Program-made: the position numbers and the translations under genes
Part shown: in pieces, positions 6,174 through 13,681 of the stretch
Layout of the letters: each line of letters starts with the position of its first letter
Numbering within the stretch: the first letter of the stretch is position 1
Source of the DNA: Candidatus Gottesmanbacteria bacterium RIFCSPLOWO2_01_FULL_42_22
GTDB taxonomy: Bacteria > Patescibacteriota > Microgenomatia > 2-02-FULL-39-11
Assembly (NCBI GenBank): GCA_001779315.1
Contig: MFJU01000002.1
Coordinates: 1 to 34,889, forward strand
Length of the DNA: 34,889 nt
Reading direction: 5' to 3'
Notes under the pieces: model-generated
What the model saw: the letters and a program-made list of their open reading frames with translations, nothing else
What the model was told of the DNA's origin: nothing
Database searches by the model: none

Positions 6174-9109
6174 GGATTAAACTGGCAGCCGCCCGGAACT
6201 TTCGGATCGCAGGTATTTTTCTGCAGTCCCGGTACTTGTGTCAGGCGCCTGATAAAACGGGAAATATCCAGAGGGCTCACCTGGTTGTTAATCCATTTAT
6301 TGACCATCGTTTCAAAGAGAAAGTTCAATTCCTGGGCTGAGGCTCCCTTCAAAGAATCTAGAAATCTTAATTCAAATGTCAGTAGTTCATCATCGGGTCT
6401 CTTTTCGCAGGCGACACTTTCGCATGAACCCTGGTTGTATATACCCTGGTTGTCAATCGGTTGGTTTTCCTCATCATAAGCAGTGACGTAAACTTTATAA
6501 GTTATATCGTTAAACAGCGGAGTGAAGGTATGTTCGAAAGTTCCTCCGTTTTGGAAACCCTCGGTTTTATCGAAGAAAGTCAGGAAATTATCAGGTTCAG
6601 GGGAGGTATCCTGCACGTAAATCCTCAGGAATTTAAAAGGTCTATCCTCTTCCCAACTGACTTTGACCTTTACCCGGATATTGCCTTTCGGTGCTTCTCT
6701 ATAAGAACAATTCAGCAGCTGGTCATAGACAGTTCCCGGCGGCAGATTTCCCGGTTCAATCATATCGCAATTGTCGGGAACATCAGACCTGGATTGGAAT
6801 TTAGCCTCCTCGCCCGGATCAATGATCACTCCTCCGGCTTTATAGCAGGGTTTTCCGCTAACACATTTATTTTCTTCTCCTCCGTTTATCTCCTCACTGT
6901 TAGTGATATAGCCGACCGGAACATTGCACAGGGAATCGCTGTGAAGGGTGATGAAATTAATCCCGTCGCATTTTTGTCCGTCAGGTGCATACCAGTCTTG
7001 GGATGGTGTCGGTGTCAGGTCGGATGGTGTCGGTGTCAAGTCGGATGGAGTGGGGGAAAGCGACCCACTGGGGGAGGCTGTCGGGGACAGGTCTCCTAGT
7101 TCGATTTTAAAGCCTTTAACACAGGCCGCTTCCGGACGGGAAAAACCGCCATCGCTAAGGAAAAAATAGCCATTAGTGGAGACGTTTAGCGGTAACTGAT
7201 TATTCCATAATCTATCTTCATATTGGAAATCAGCCAATTTTAAATTAAAGGTAGCGGAGTTACTGGCTAAGGGGTTATCAGTGATTTTGACATAGTGGTT
7301 AGAGCCGGCAGGGCACACTGGAACTGACCAGGTAGCATCTCCGATACCCTGATCAACGCAAATGGGTTTGGAATTACCGGGACCATACGGATTATCGACA
7401 TTATAAAAAGCCAGCATAAATTTAGAAATGGTAGTTCCTGCTGGTGGATTTCCCTGAATTGCGATGTCTATAGATTTTGATGATGAAATTACATTGCCTG
7501 ATTTGGAAGATCCGGCGCAGACAGCCGGACGGAAATATTCGGTTATGGCTGTGCAGCCGTCGAGGGGAGTCGGTGCGTCAGTCCCGTTGGAAGCTGCACC
7601 GACTATTTGAGCAAGACCGAGATGACCGCCATTGGGTTGCCAAATATTATGATCAAAGGTGAAAAGTTCTTGGGCGGTAGCAATAGTTTTGCTGCCGGTT
7701 TTCCTTTTGCCGGTAGCGGGATCTTTGAAGACTAAGGGATAAGTGCCGGCTGGACAGGCAGCCGAGGGGGTATTGACGTCGCCTCCGGTGGTGACACAGA
7801 CCGGTTTATATCCGCCGGCTCCGTCAGAATTGCCCATATTCCTGATCTCAAAAAAGAAATTCTCATATTCACTATTTGATTCAATTGACAAAGTTACTGA
7901 TTCTGTGCCTTTAACGACCGGTTTATCAACAGTACAGCTTGCTCCACCGCCACCGCCACCGGTATCGCATTTGCAAATCACGTCTGTGCCTTTCGAGCCG
8001 TCTGCTGTACAAGTTGTTGAGCCGTCGCAGATATCACCGACTTTAAGACCCGTACATTTTGTGTTGGAAAAAACTCCGCAGACCTGTCCGTCACCCGGAG
8101 GAGGACTATCGCAAGGTGTTTCGCGGGTACAGTAATCCAGGACCTTGCAATCATCATAACTTCTGCCGCCACAGTTGATTATAGGCCCTAGACACCCTAC
8201 ATAGCAGTTGTCAGGAGGGTTACCGGTGCATGTTCCACTATTGGCAGTTCCTACCCATATGCAGGCTTGACGTTGGGAAGGGGTAGGCGTTGTACCGCTT
8301 TTACAGCAATTAAATTGGTTTCCACGATTTGTTTGGCAATAGTCATTTCCTTCCGGGATGGTTCCCAGATCACATTCAACTCGTGGAGCACAAAAACCTC
8401 CTATATTCCTACAGAAATCAGAAGAATAATCCTTTTTACATTCTTCTCCAGTGGAACATAAATCATTTACACTTATTTTATATCCAGGACAACAGTCTTT
8501 ATTCGGAGGTTTGCATATATCTTTGATGCAAGAAAGCGGGGTCGGGGAGGGAGTGCGGGATGGAACAGGAGTGCGGGATGGAGTAGTTGATATGGGAGGT
8601 GTTATGGTTGGTGTAAGTGTTCTTGTTGGAGTGGGAGTATTAGTAGGGGTTATCCACTCACATTCCTCGGCATCCTGGTATAGGTATCTTGTTTGGGGCG
8701 ACCATAAGATTTTACAGTCAAGTTTATCCGGAAAATAATACTTGTATTCCATAAATTTTGTATCACCTTTTGGGTTGTATACTCTAAAACACTTGTTAGT
8801 AGTAGTACACTTTGTACCATCGGCTGGTACATAATATCCCTTTAAAGTAGTATCATTGCATGGATTGGTAGGTCCTCCCCAATAAGTTGCTACGACTTTG
8901 GTCGCAGTTGTTGATAGGTTTTCATTGCATACTACGCTGCTTTTTTTTCCACGCCAGAATCCTCCTGTGGCGGCTTGTTTTTGCAGGTTTTGGGGTTGTT
9001 GGGCTAATTTTGCGGCGGCGAAGATGCCGACAGCCATCGTGACCAGCAGTATTAATTCAATACCGGCAAAACCCGCCCTCAGGAGGGTAAATTTCAAATA
9101 TTTTTTCAT
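6170..9109 (-). CDS. Giant prepilin-like, Cys-rich surface protein
   Basis: 979 aa. The N-terminus reads as a class III (type IV pilin) signal: a short basic leader, then G13|F14-A-G-I-E18 and a hydrophobic helix to about residue 35, i.e. Gly at -1 and Glu at +5 of the predicted prepilin peptidase site. Pilins are usually 100-200 aa, so this would be a very large pilin-like or minor-pilin adhesin. After the helix come a Cys-containing domain, a long Thr/Pro/Ser linker (about 155-195), a Cys-dense segment with many C-C and C-x-C pairs (about 195-390), a poly-Gly hinge, then the Ig-like and Cys region shared with the 592-aa paralogue, a second SDLTPTP linker (about 685-705) and the VPGLQK-x2-CDP terminus. 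It starts 32 nt after the cohesin-like gene and overlaps the next gene by 4 nt. Function inferred: surface structure or adhesion. Confidence 0.8.
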   Translation of the reverse strand: MKKYLKFTLLRAGFAGIELILLVTMAVGIFAAAKLAQQPQNLQKQAATGGFWRGKKSSVVCNENLSTTATKVVATYWGGPTNPCNDTTLKGYYVPADGTKCTTTNKCFRVYNPKGDTKFMEYKYYFPDKLDCKILWSPQTRYLYQDAEECEWITPTNTPTPTRTLTPTITPPISTTPSRTPVPSRTPSPTPLSCIKDICKPPNKDCCPGYKISVNDLCSTGEECKKDYSSDFCRNIGGFCAPRVECDLGTIPEGNDYCQTNRGNQFNCCKSGTTPTPSQRQACIWVGTANSGTCTGNPPDNCYVGCLGPIINCGGRSYDDCKVLDYCTRETPCDSPPPGDGQVCGVFSNTKCTGLKVGDICDGSTTCTADGSKGTDVICKCDTGGGGGGASCTVDKPVVKGTESVTLSIESNSEYENFFFEIRNMGNSDGAGGYKPVCVTTGGDVNTPSAACPAGTYPLVFKDPATGKRKTGSKTIATAQELFTFDHNIWQPNGGHLGLAQIVGAASNGTDAPTPLDGCTAITEYFRPAVCAGSSKSGNVISSSKSIDIAIQGNPPAGTTISKFMLAFYNVDNPYGPGNSKPICVDQGIGDATWSVPVCPAGSNHYVKITDNPLASNSATFNLKLADFQYEDRLWNNQLPLNVSTNGYFFLSDGGFSRPEAACVKGFKIELGDLSPTASPSGSLSPTPSDLTPTPSDLTPTPSQDWYAPDGQKCDGINFITLHSDSLCNVPVGYITNSEEINGGEENKCVSGKPCYKAGGVIIDPGEEAKFQSRSDVPDNCDMIEPGNLPPGTVYDQLLNCSYREAPKGNIRVKVKVSWEEDRPFKFLRIYVQDTSPEPDNFLTFFDKTEGFQNGGTFEHTFTPLFNDITYKVYVTAYDEENQPIDNQGIYNQGSCESVACEKRPDDELLTFELRFLDSLKGASAQELNFLFETMVNKWINNQVSPLDISRFIRRLTQVPGLQKNTCDPKVPGGCQFNP
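7002..7043. repeat. 21-bp tandem repeat coding SDLTPTP
   Basis: Two adjacent 21-bp units (7002-7022 and 7023-7043) differ at one base and encode two copies of S-D-L-T-P-T-P in the linker of the giant surface protein. A degenerate third unit follows. This is slippage-prone linker DNA and keeps the reading frame. Confidence 0.8.
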
Positions 9110-9141
9110 CTGCCTAAAACCTGCAAACGATAAACTACAAA

Positions 9142-9690
9142 CTAAAGTATATTGATATCCAGCCGACTCGGCCTTTTAGGATCAAGAATATTGATGCCGT
9201 TGGTGGCCACAATCGTTTTTTCCCGGTTAAAGTTGATTTCTGTTTTGCCTTTATTGTTCTGTGCCAGGAAGACGATTTCCGCCACCGTTTCCTTGCCCTT
9301 TGGTAAAACGACTGACTTGCCGTCGAATGTGGCCACGCCTGAGACTTTGACAAAATCAGATCCCGTAATATTGATAGGGTAATTGGCGAAAAACTTGCCG
9401 GTTGAGACCGAAGTGACTTTCAAATATTCCGGATTATAGGTAACGAAGAAATCAGCCGCGGCTACCTCTGTCCTGCCGGAATCCAAAACCAGAGTCACTT
9501 TCATTTCCTCCCCGCTTTTTACTTTGGTATTTTCCGATAAAAGATCCAATTTAGCTTCCTTTTTTATTTCACTATTCTTATTGGCAAATTTCAGGCGGTA
9601 GATAGAGGCTGCCAAGATGCCTATGATGAAACAGAGGACAAGGATAAAAATTTTATTTGATGATTTAGTATGGCTGCGTTTTTGCTCCAT
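9142..9690 (-). CDS. Membrane-anchored cohesin-like domain protein
   Basis: 182 aa. Residues 1-13 are basic, 14-30 form one membrane helix, and residues of about 45-180 look like a cohesin-type beta sandwich. The pattern is a K-SGEEMKVTLVLDSG start, an AADFFVTYNPEYLKV strand pair, a VATF strand and a VAEIVFLAQ strand. Cohesins bind dockerins in cellulosomes, but similar domains occur widely in non-cellulosomal surface proteins. I see no dockerin calcium-loop repeats in the neighbours. It is the first gene of the surface operon. A promoter (TTGACT-17-TACCTT) ends 6 nt before the ATG and there is no SD, so the mRNA may be leaderless. It is divergent from dcd. Confidence 0.75.
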   Translation of the reverse strand: MEQKRSHTKSSNKIFILVLCFIIGILAASIYRLKFANKNSEIKKEAKLDLLSENTKVKSGEEMKVTLVLDSGRTEVAAADFFVTYNPEYLKVTSVSTGKFFANYPINITGSDFVKVSGVATFDGKSVVLPKGKETVAEIVFLAQNNKGKTEINFNREKTIVATNGINILDPKRPSRLDINIL

Positions 9691-9696
9691 AATATA

Positions 9697-9743
9697 AAGG
9701 TAAAAGAATCCGCATTCTAAGTCAAGTAAAACTTTGATATAAT
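9697..9743. promoter_or_regulatory. Divergent promoters for the surface operon and dcd
   Basis: Minus strand: TTGACT (9720-9725), 17 nt, TACCTT (9697-9702), then 6 nt to the ATG at 9690. Plus strand: TATAAT at 9738-9743, then 7 nt to the dcd ATG at 9751, with a weak -35. Both starts would give messages with almost no leader. The two promoters are interleaved, so they may compete for polymerase. Confidence 0.5.
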
Positions 9744-9750
9744 TAAAAAT

Positions 9751-10323
9751 ATGATTCTTTCGGATAGGGACGTTAAAAAGAAATTAGTTGGAGGGGATAT
9801 TAAGATCAGTCCGCCTATAGATTTGTCATTGCAGCTCGGCTCCTGTTCCATAGATCTGAGGCTAGGCAAGACTTTCCGCATTTTTGAGCACAGCAAACAC
9901 CCCTATATCGATCCGTTCTCAACTAAATATTCAGCCGATGTCACCAAACTTATCGAAGTTGCCGATAACGAACCCTTTATTCTTCATCCCAATGATTTTG
10001 TGCTGGCGACAACAATTGAGCATTTTGAACTGTCAGATGATTTGGTTGCCCGGCTAGAAGGCAGGTCTTCACTGGGGCGTTTGGGCATTGTTGTCCATTC
10101 CACAGCTTCCATTTTCGAACCGGGATGGAAAGGTAAAGTGGTTATGGAACTGGGAAACTTGGGCAGGATGCCGGTCGCTTTGTATCCGGGTATGCGTATT
10201 TGCGCTTTAACTTTTGAGGAGTTGTCCAGTCCGGCGGATGTGCCTTACCATCAAAAAAAAGGGGCTAAATACGTCAATCAGAAATATCCCGACGCCTCTA
10301 AAATCTTCGCTGACAAAAAATAG
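9751..10323 (+). CDS. dcd: dCTP deaminase (Dcd family)
   Basis: 190 aa, the usual size of the family. Dcd deaminates dCTP to dUTP on the way to dTMP. Visible signatures are GSCSIDLRLG, EGRSSLGRLGIVVHSTA (the conserved R-S-S-L-x-R block), and EPGWKGKVVMELGN with the glutamate expected at the catalytic site, followed by YPGMRICALTF. The C-terminus keeps KYVNQ, which closes over the nucleotide in known enzymes. Whether it is mono- or bifunctional (deaminase plus dUTPase, as in some archaeal homologues) cannot be decided here. It is followed after 4 nt by rarA, and tmk lies downstream, so thymidine nucleotide supply is grouped here. Confidence 0.9.
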   Translation: MILSDRDVKKKLVGGDIKISPPIDLSLQLGSCSIDLRLGKTFRIFEHSKHPYIDPFSTKYSADVTKLIEVADNEPFILHPNDFVLATTIEHFELSDDLVARLEGRSSLGRLGIVVHSTASIFEPGWKGKVVMELGNLGRMPVALYPGMRICALTFEELSSPADVPYHQKKGAKYVNQKYPDASKIFADKK

Positions 10324-10327
10324 TTTT

Positions 10328-11527
10328 ATGAATTTAGCTTATAGAATGCGTCCCAGGAAATTCGCGGAGTTTGTCGGTCAGTCGCATTTGGTAGGAAATG
10401 ACGGAGTTCTGCGGAAAACGGTTGTTGCCGGAAATCTTTTTTCTATGATTTTCTGGGGTCCGCCGGGCAGCGGTAAGACTACTCTGGCTAATATAATCGC
10501 CTCAGAATCCGCTGCTGATTTTTTTCATTTATCAGCGGTCGAAAGCGGCAAGGATGATTTACGGAAAGTTCTGGAAAAAGCCAAAGTCAATCAAACTTAC
10601 GGCAAGCGGACAATTCTGTTTATCGATGAAATCCACCGTTGGAACAAGGCCCAGCAGGACGCGCTTTTACCTTATGTTGAATCGGGTTTGCTTATTCTGA
10701 TCGGTGCGACCACCGAAAATCCTTCATTTGAAGTCATCAGTCCTCTTTTATCCCGCTGCAGAATTTTTGTACTCAACCATCTAGAAATATCTGATTTAGA
10801 TAGAATAATAGAATTTGCCTTATCTGACCGGGAAAGAGGTCTGGGAAAATTTAAAATAGATTTCGGAAAAAAGGAAAAAGATTACCTAGTCCGGCTGTCG
10901 GGAGGGGATGCCCGGGTGATGCTGAATGCTTTGGAAATTGCCGTCCAGACTGCCAAAAAAAAGGAGATAACCCAAAAAACGATCGAAGAGGTTTTCCAAA
11001 AAAAATCTGCCGGCCTTTACGATAAGAAAGGAGATGAGCATTATAATGTCATTTCCGCTTTTATCAAATCCGTCCGCGGTTCCGATTGCGATGCTGCTCT
11101 CTATTATTTGGCCAAAATGCTGGAAAGCGGGGAGGATCCTAAATTTATAGCCAGACGCATGATTATCTTAGCTTCTGAAGATATCGGTCTGGCTGACAGG
11201 GGAGCACTTATCCAGGCCAATGCCGCATTTGAGGCTGTTGCCAAAATCGGCATGCCGGAAGCACAACTTATATTGGCCCACATCGCGATTTACCTGGCTA
11301 GAGCTCCTAAATCGCGGCTGGTGGTAAATTCTCTTGACAAGGCAAAAAAGGCAGTTTATGAATTTCCGGATGAAACAGTGCCTTTGTACCTTCGGAATGC
11401 GCCGACAAAGCTGATGAAGGAATTGGGTTTTGCCAAAGACTATACTTGGAGTGAAAAATATGTCGGGCCGAAAAAAGATAAATCATTTCTGCCGGAAAAG
11501 CTGAAAGGAAGGAAATTTGTCGAGTGA
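10328..11527 (+). CDS. rarA: Replication-associated recombination protein RarA/MgsA (AAA+)
   Basis: 400 aa. RarA is a clamp-loader-like AAA+ ATPase that acts at stalled replication forks. ATG 10328 is 4 nt after the dcd stop. An open extension to 10214 overlaps dcd and is not used. Near the start is the family hallmark LAYRMRPRKFAEFVGQSHL. Walker A is GPPGSGKTT, Walker B is LFIDEIHRWNKAQQDALLP, sensor 1 is GATTENPSFEV, and the Arg-finger region is LLSRCRIF. The C-terminal part contains YDKKGDEHYNVISAFIKSVRGSDCDAAL in interrupted form, typical of the MgsA tetramerisation domain, and a conserved RRMIILASEDIGLAD block. The length matches bacterial homologues. Confidence 0.93.
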   Translation: MNLAYRMRPRKFAEFVGQSHLVGNDGVLRKTVVAGNLFSMIFWGPPGSGKTTLANIIASESAADFFHLSAVESGKDDLRKVLEKAKVNQTYGKRTILFIDEIHRWNKAQQDALLPYVESGLLILIGATTENPSFEVISPLLSRCRIFVLNHLEISDLDRIIEFALSDRERGLGKFKIDFGKKEKDYLVRLSGGDARVMLNALEIAVQTAKKKEITQKTIEEVFQKKSAGLYDKKGDEHYNVISAFIKSVRGSDCDAALYYLAKMLESGEDPKFIARRMIILASEDIGLADRGALIQANAAFEAVAKIGMPEAQLILAHIAIYLARAPKSRLVVNSLDKAKKAVYEFPDETVPLYLRNAPTKLMKELGFAKDYTWSEKYVGPKKDKSFLPEKLKGRKFVE

Positions 11528-11551
11528 AAGTCAGCACATTTTTTATAGATT

Positions 11552-12175
11552 ATGAAAAAGAAAAATCTGTTTATCGTTTTTGAAGGCTTGGAAGGCAGCG
11601 GTAAATCAACCCAGGCAGGACTTTTAGCCAGCCGTTTACTGGAGGAGGGATTTGACATAAAAGCTACCAGGGAACCGGGAGGCACCAGGATTGGAGAATT
11701 GATAAGACAGATTACCCATTCAAAAGATAATGTGGATTTGACCGCGGTTGCCGAAAGCTGTTTGATGGCCGCTTCCCGGGCCCAGCATGTCAGGGAAATT
11801 ATCCGGCCGGCACTTGACTCCGGTAAAATAGTTATTTCCGACAGGTTTGTCGATTCCAGTCTGGCTTACCAGGGATACGGACGCGAATTAGGGGAGGGGA
11901 AAATTACTGCTTTGAATAAAATGGCCGTGGAAGAAGTTATTCCGGATATAGTAATATTTCTTGATGTTTTACCGGAAATAGGCTTTAAGCGCCGCAACGG
12001 TACTTCGAAAATTGACAGATTGGACCTGCAGCAAAATGATTTTTACTTGAGGGTTTATGAAGGATATATAAAACTGGCCGGGAAAAACAAAGATAAATAT
12101 TTTGTAGTTGACAGCAGTAAATCAATTGAAGAAGTTTCACGTGTTATTTGGCAAAAAGTTAAATCATTATTGTAA
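11552..12175 (+). CDS. tmk: Thymidylate kinase
   Basis: 207 aa, the normal length. Tmk phosphorylates dTMP to dTDP. The P-loop GLEGSGKST is at about residues 11-19, followed by the TREPGGT motif that binds dTMP, and by ISDRFVDSSLAYQGYGR, the DRx/SxxAYQ signature. The Lid region is around KRRNGTSKIDRLD. It starts 24 nt after rarA. Together with dcd upstream it covers two steps of dTTP synthesis. Its stop is immediately followed by the strong SD of lemA, so the genes are probably co-transcribed. Confidence 0.95.
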   Translation: MKKKNLFIVFEGLEGSGKSTQAGLLASRLLEEGFDIKATREPGGTRIGELIRQITHSKDNVDLTAVAESCLMAASRAQHVREIIRPALDSGKIVISDRFVDSSLAYQGYGRELGEGKITALNKMAVEEVIPDIVIFLDVLPEIGFKRRNGTSKIDRLDLQQNDFYLRVYEGYIKLAGKNKDKYFVVDSSKSIEEVSRVIWQKVKSLL

Positions 12176-12184
12176 AGGAGGTGA
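12175..12184 (+). promoter_or_regulatory. Perfect Shine-Dalgarno of lemA
   Basis: AAGGAGGTGA overlaps the tmk stop codon and lies 3 nt before the lemA ATG. It is one of the two fully canonical SDs in the window, so lemA is probably translated strongly and independently of tmk. Confidence 0.8.
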
Positions 12185-12187
12185 GTT

Positions 12188-12742
12188 ATGAGCAAGTTAT
12201 TAATGGGCATTATCGGGGTCGCCGTTATTTTAGGCGCCATGTTTTTCGGCACATATAATAAACTGGTAACACTCTCTACCGGGATTGACGGCCAGTGGGC
12301 GCAGGTTGAAATCCAATATCAGAGAAGATTTGATCTGATTCCCAATCTGGTTGCTTCCACCAAAGGATACCTCGAGCAGGAGCAGGAGGTGTTCGGGGCT
12401 ATTGCCGAAGCCCGTACCAGATATTCTGGAGCAAAAAGTGTTGATGAAAAAGTCGAGTCGGCTACTCAGCTTGATTCGGCATTATCGCGTCTTCTGGTGA
12501 TTGTGGAGAATTATCCTATTCTTAAATCCAATGAAACCGTGGCCAAACTGATGGATGAATTATCAGGGACGGAAAACAGGATTTCTGTCGAAAGACGCCG
12601 CTTCAACGAATTAGTGCAGGGTTATAATCTGACCATAAAAAGGATTCCGACCAATATCCTGGCCGGCATTTTCGGATTCAGGGAACGTCCGTATTTCGAA
12701 GCCGTGGGTGGAGCGGAAACAGCGCCGAAGGTGGAATTATAA
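12188..12742 (+). CDS. lemA: LemA family protein
   Basis: 184 aa, the family size. One N-terminal membrane helix (about residues 5-22) is followed by a long helical bundle outside the membrane. Conserved LemA blocks are YNKLVTLSTGIDGQWAQVE, QYQRRFDLIPNLVASTKGY, and IVENYPILKSNE with the following LSGTENRISVERRRFNE. The biochemical role of LemA proteins is not settled. In many bacteria they sit next to TPM-domain or HtpX genes and are linked to envelope maintenance. Here the next gene is a TPM-domain protein, as expected. Confidence 0.93.
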   Translation: MSKLLMGIIGVAVILGAMFFGTYNKLVTLSTGIDGQWAQVEIQYQRRFDLIPNLVASTKGYLEQEQEVFGAIAEARTRYSGAKSVDEKVESATQLDSALSRLLVIVENYPILKSNETVAKLMDELSGTENRISVERRRFNELVQGYNLTIKRIPTNILAGIFGFRERPYFEAVGGAETAPKVEL

Positions 12743-12750
12743 ATTAAGAA

Positions 12751-12786
12751 AAGGGCACTCCTGGCAATTCTGCAAGGGGTGCCCTT
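12751..12786 (+). terminator. Hairpin between lemA and the TPM gene
   Basis: AAGGGCAC (12751-12758) pairs perfectly with GTGCCCTT (12779-12786) around a 20-nt loop. On the plus strand A rather than T follows the stem, so it is a poor intrinsic terminator. On the minus strand a short T-rich tail follows. It ends 6 nt before the TPM start codon, so it could instead act on mRNA processing or on initiation. Confidence 0.4.
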
Positions 12787-12792
12787 AAAACG

Positions 12793-13674
12793 ATGAGAAA
12801 AATCTTTTGCTTATTTATTATTATATGTTTATTCTCCATATTTCATAATTCAGTTTTTGCCGTCAATTATCCTGAAGCCAAAGGCTATGTCAATGACTTT
12901 GCCGATATTTACAGCAGTGAATTTGAGACCAAACTGGAAAAGAAATTAGCTGATTTTGAGAAAGCGACAGAATCAGAATTTACGGTAGTCACCGTTGAAA
13001 GCCTGGAAGGTGAAACAGTGGAAGAATATACCGTACGGCTTTTTGAAAAATGGCAGATCGGCAAGAAAAAGGAAGACAACGGGTTGCTTTTGCTCATTTC
13101 TGAAAAAGACCATGAAGTGCGTTTTGAAGTCGGTTACGGATTGGAGCCGTATCTAACCGACGGCCGGGCAGGCGAAATCATTCGGAAGGATATAGTGCCG
13201 AATTTCAAAGAAGCCAAATATGAGGAAGGTACGGAAAAAGCCGTCGATGATTCGATAAAATATATTTCCGATAAGGATATCGCACCCGTGCAAGAGCCGG
13301 AGAAAAATGACGGCGGTTTTCCGGTTATTGTCCTTTTTCTCGGCCTATATTTTCTCGGTACATATCTGGCCAGTTTCCTGGGCCGGACTAAAGTAATCTG
13401 GCCGGGAGGGGCAATCGGCGGTTTGCTGGGGGTCATTATCGGTTTAATTATTTCCTCACTTATCGCTGCTGTTTTCTTTGGCCTTTTCGCCGGGCTCTTT
13501 GGTCTTTTTATGGATTTCATTCTTTCCAGAAATTATAAGATCCGCAAAGATAAAGGCCTGCCTACAGGATTCTGGCCTTCAGGCGGGGGTTTCAGAACCG
13601 GCGGCGGCGGGTCATCCTTCGGCGGTTTCGGCGGCGGTTCCTCCGGCGGCGGCGGCGCCTCTGGAAGATGGTAA
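12793..13674 (+). CDS. TPM-domain membrane protein (YgcG family)
   Basis: 293 aa. The signal peptide has hydrophobic core 4-20 and cleavage after S-V-F-A at about residue 23. A TPM domain spans roughly 27-150, with GYVNDFADIYS, TVVTVESLEG, DNGLLLLISEKDHEVRFEVGYGLEPYLTD and RKDIVPNF matching the family pattern. A first membrane segment lies at about 175-195 and a hydrophobic stretch at about 203-243 could cross twice. The C-terminal tail is Gly/Ser-rich, typical of YgcG proteins. TPM domains were first described as phosphatases, but the cellular role of most members is unknown. The pairing with lemA supports an envelope role. There is no SD, and the start is 6 nt after a hairpin. Confidence 0.9.
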   Translation: MRKIFCLFIIICLFSIFHNSVFAVNYPEAKGYVNDFADIYSSEFETKLEKKLADFEKATESEFTVVTVESLEGETVEEYTVRLFEKWQIGKKKEDNGLLLLISEKDHEVRFEVGYGLEPYLTDGRAGEIIRKDIVPNFKEAKYEEGTEKAVDDSIKYISDKDIAPVQEPEKNDGGFPVIVLFLGLYFLGTYLASFLGRTKVIWPGGAIGGLLGVIIGLIISSLIAAVFFGLFAGLFGLFMDFILSRNYKIRKDKGLPTGFWPSGGGFRTGGGGSSFGGFGGGSSGGGGASGRW

Positions 13675-13681
13675 ATGGATG

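Noticed and set aside
6461-7099. 212-aa plus-strand frame
   Set aside because: It is antisense to the giant surface protein, whose frame has signal, linkers and a paralogue. The plus frame is a shadow of it.
7743-8135. 130-aa plus-strand Pro/Ser-rich frame
   Set aside because: Antisense of the Cys/Gly-rich part of the same surface protein. Its composition is what that antisense would give.
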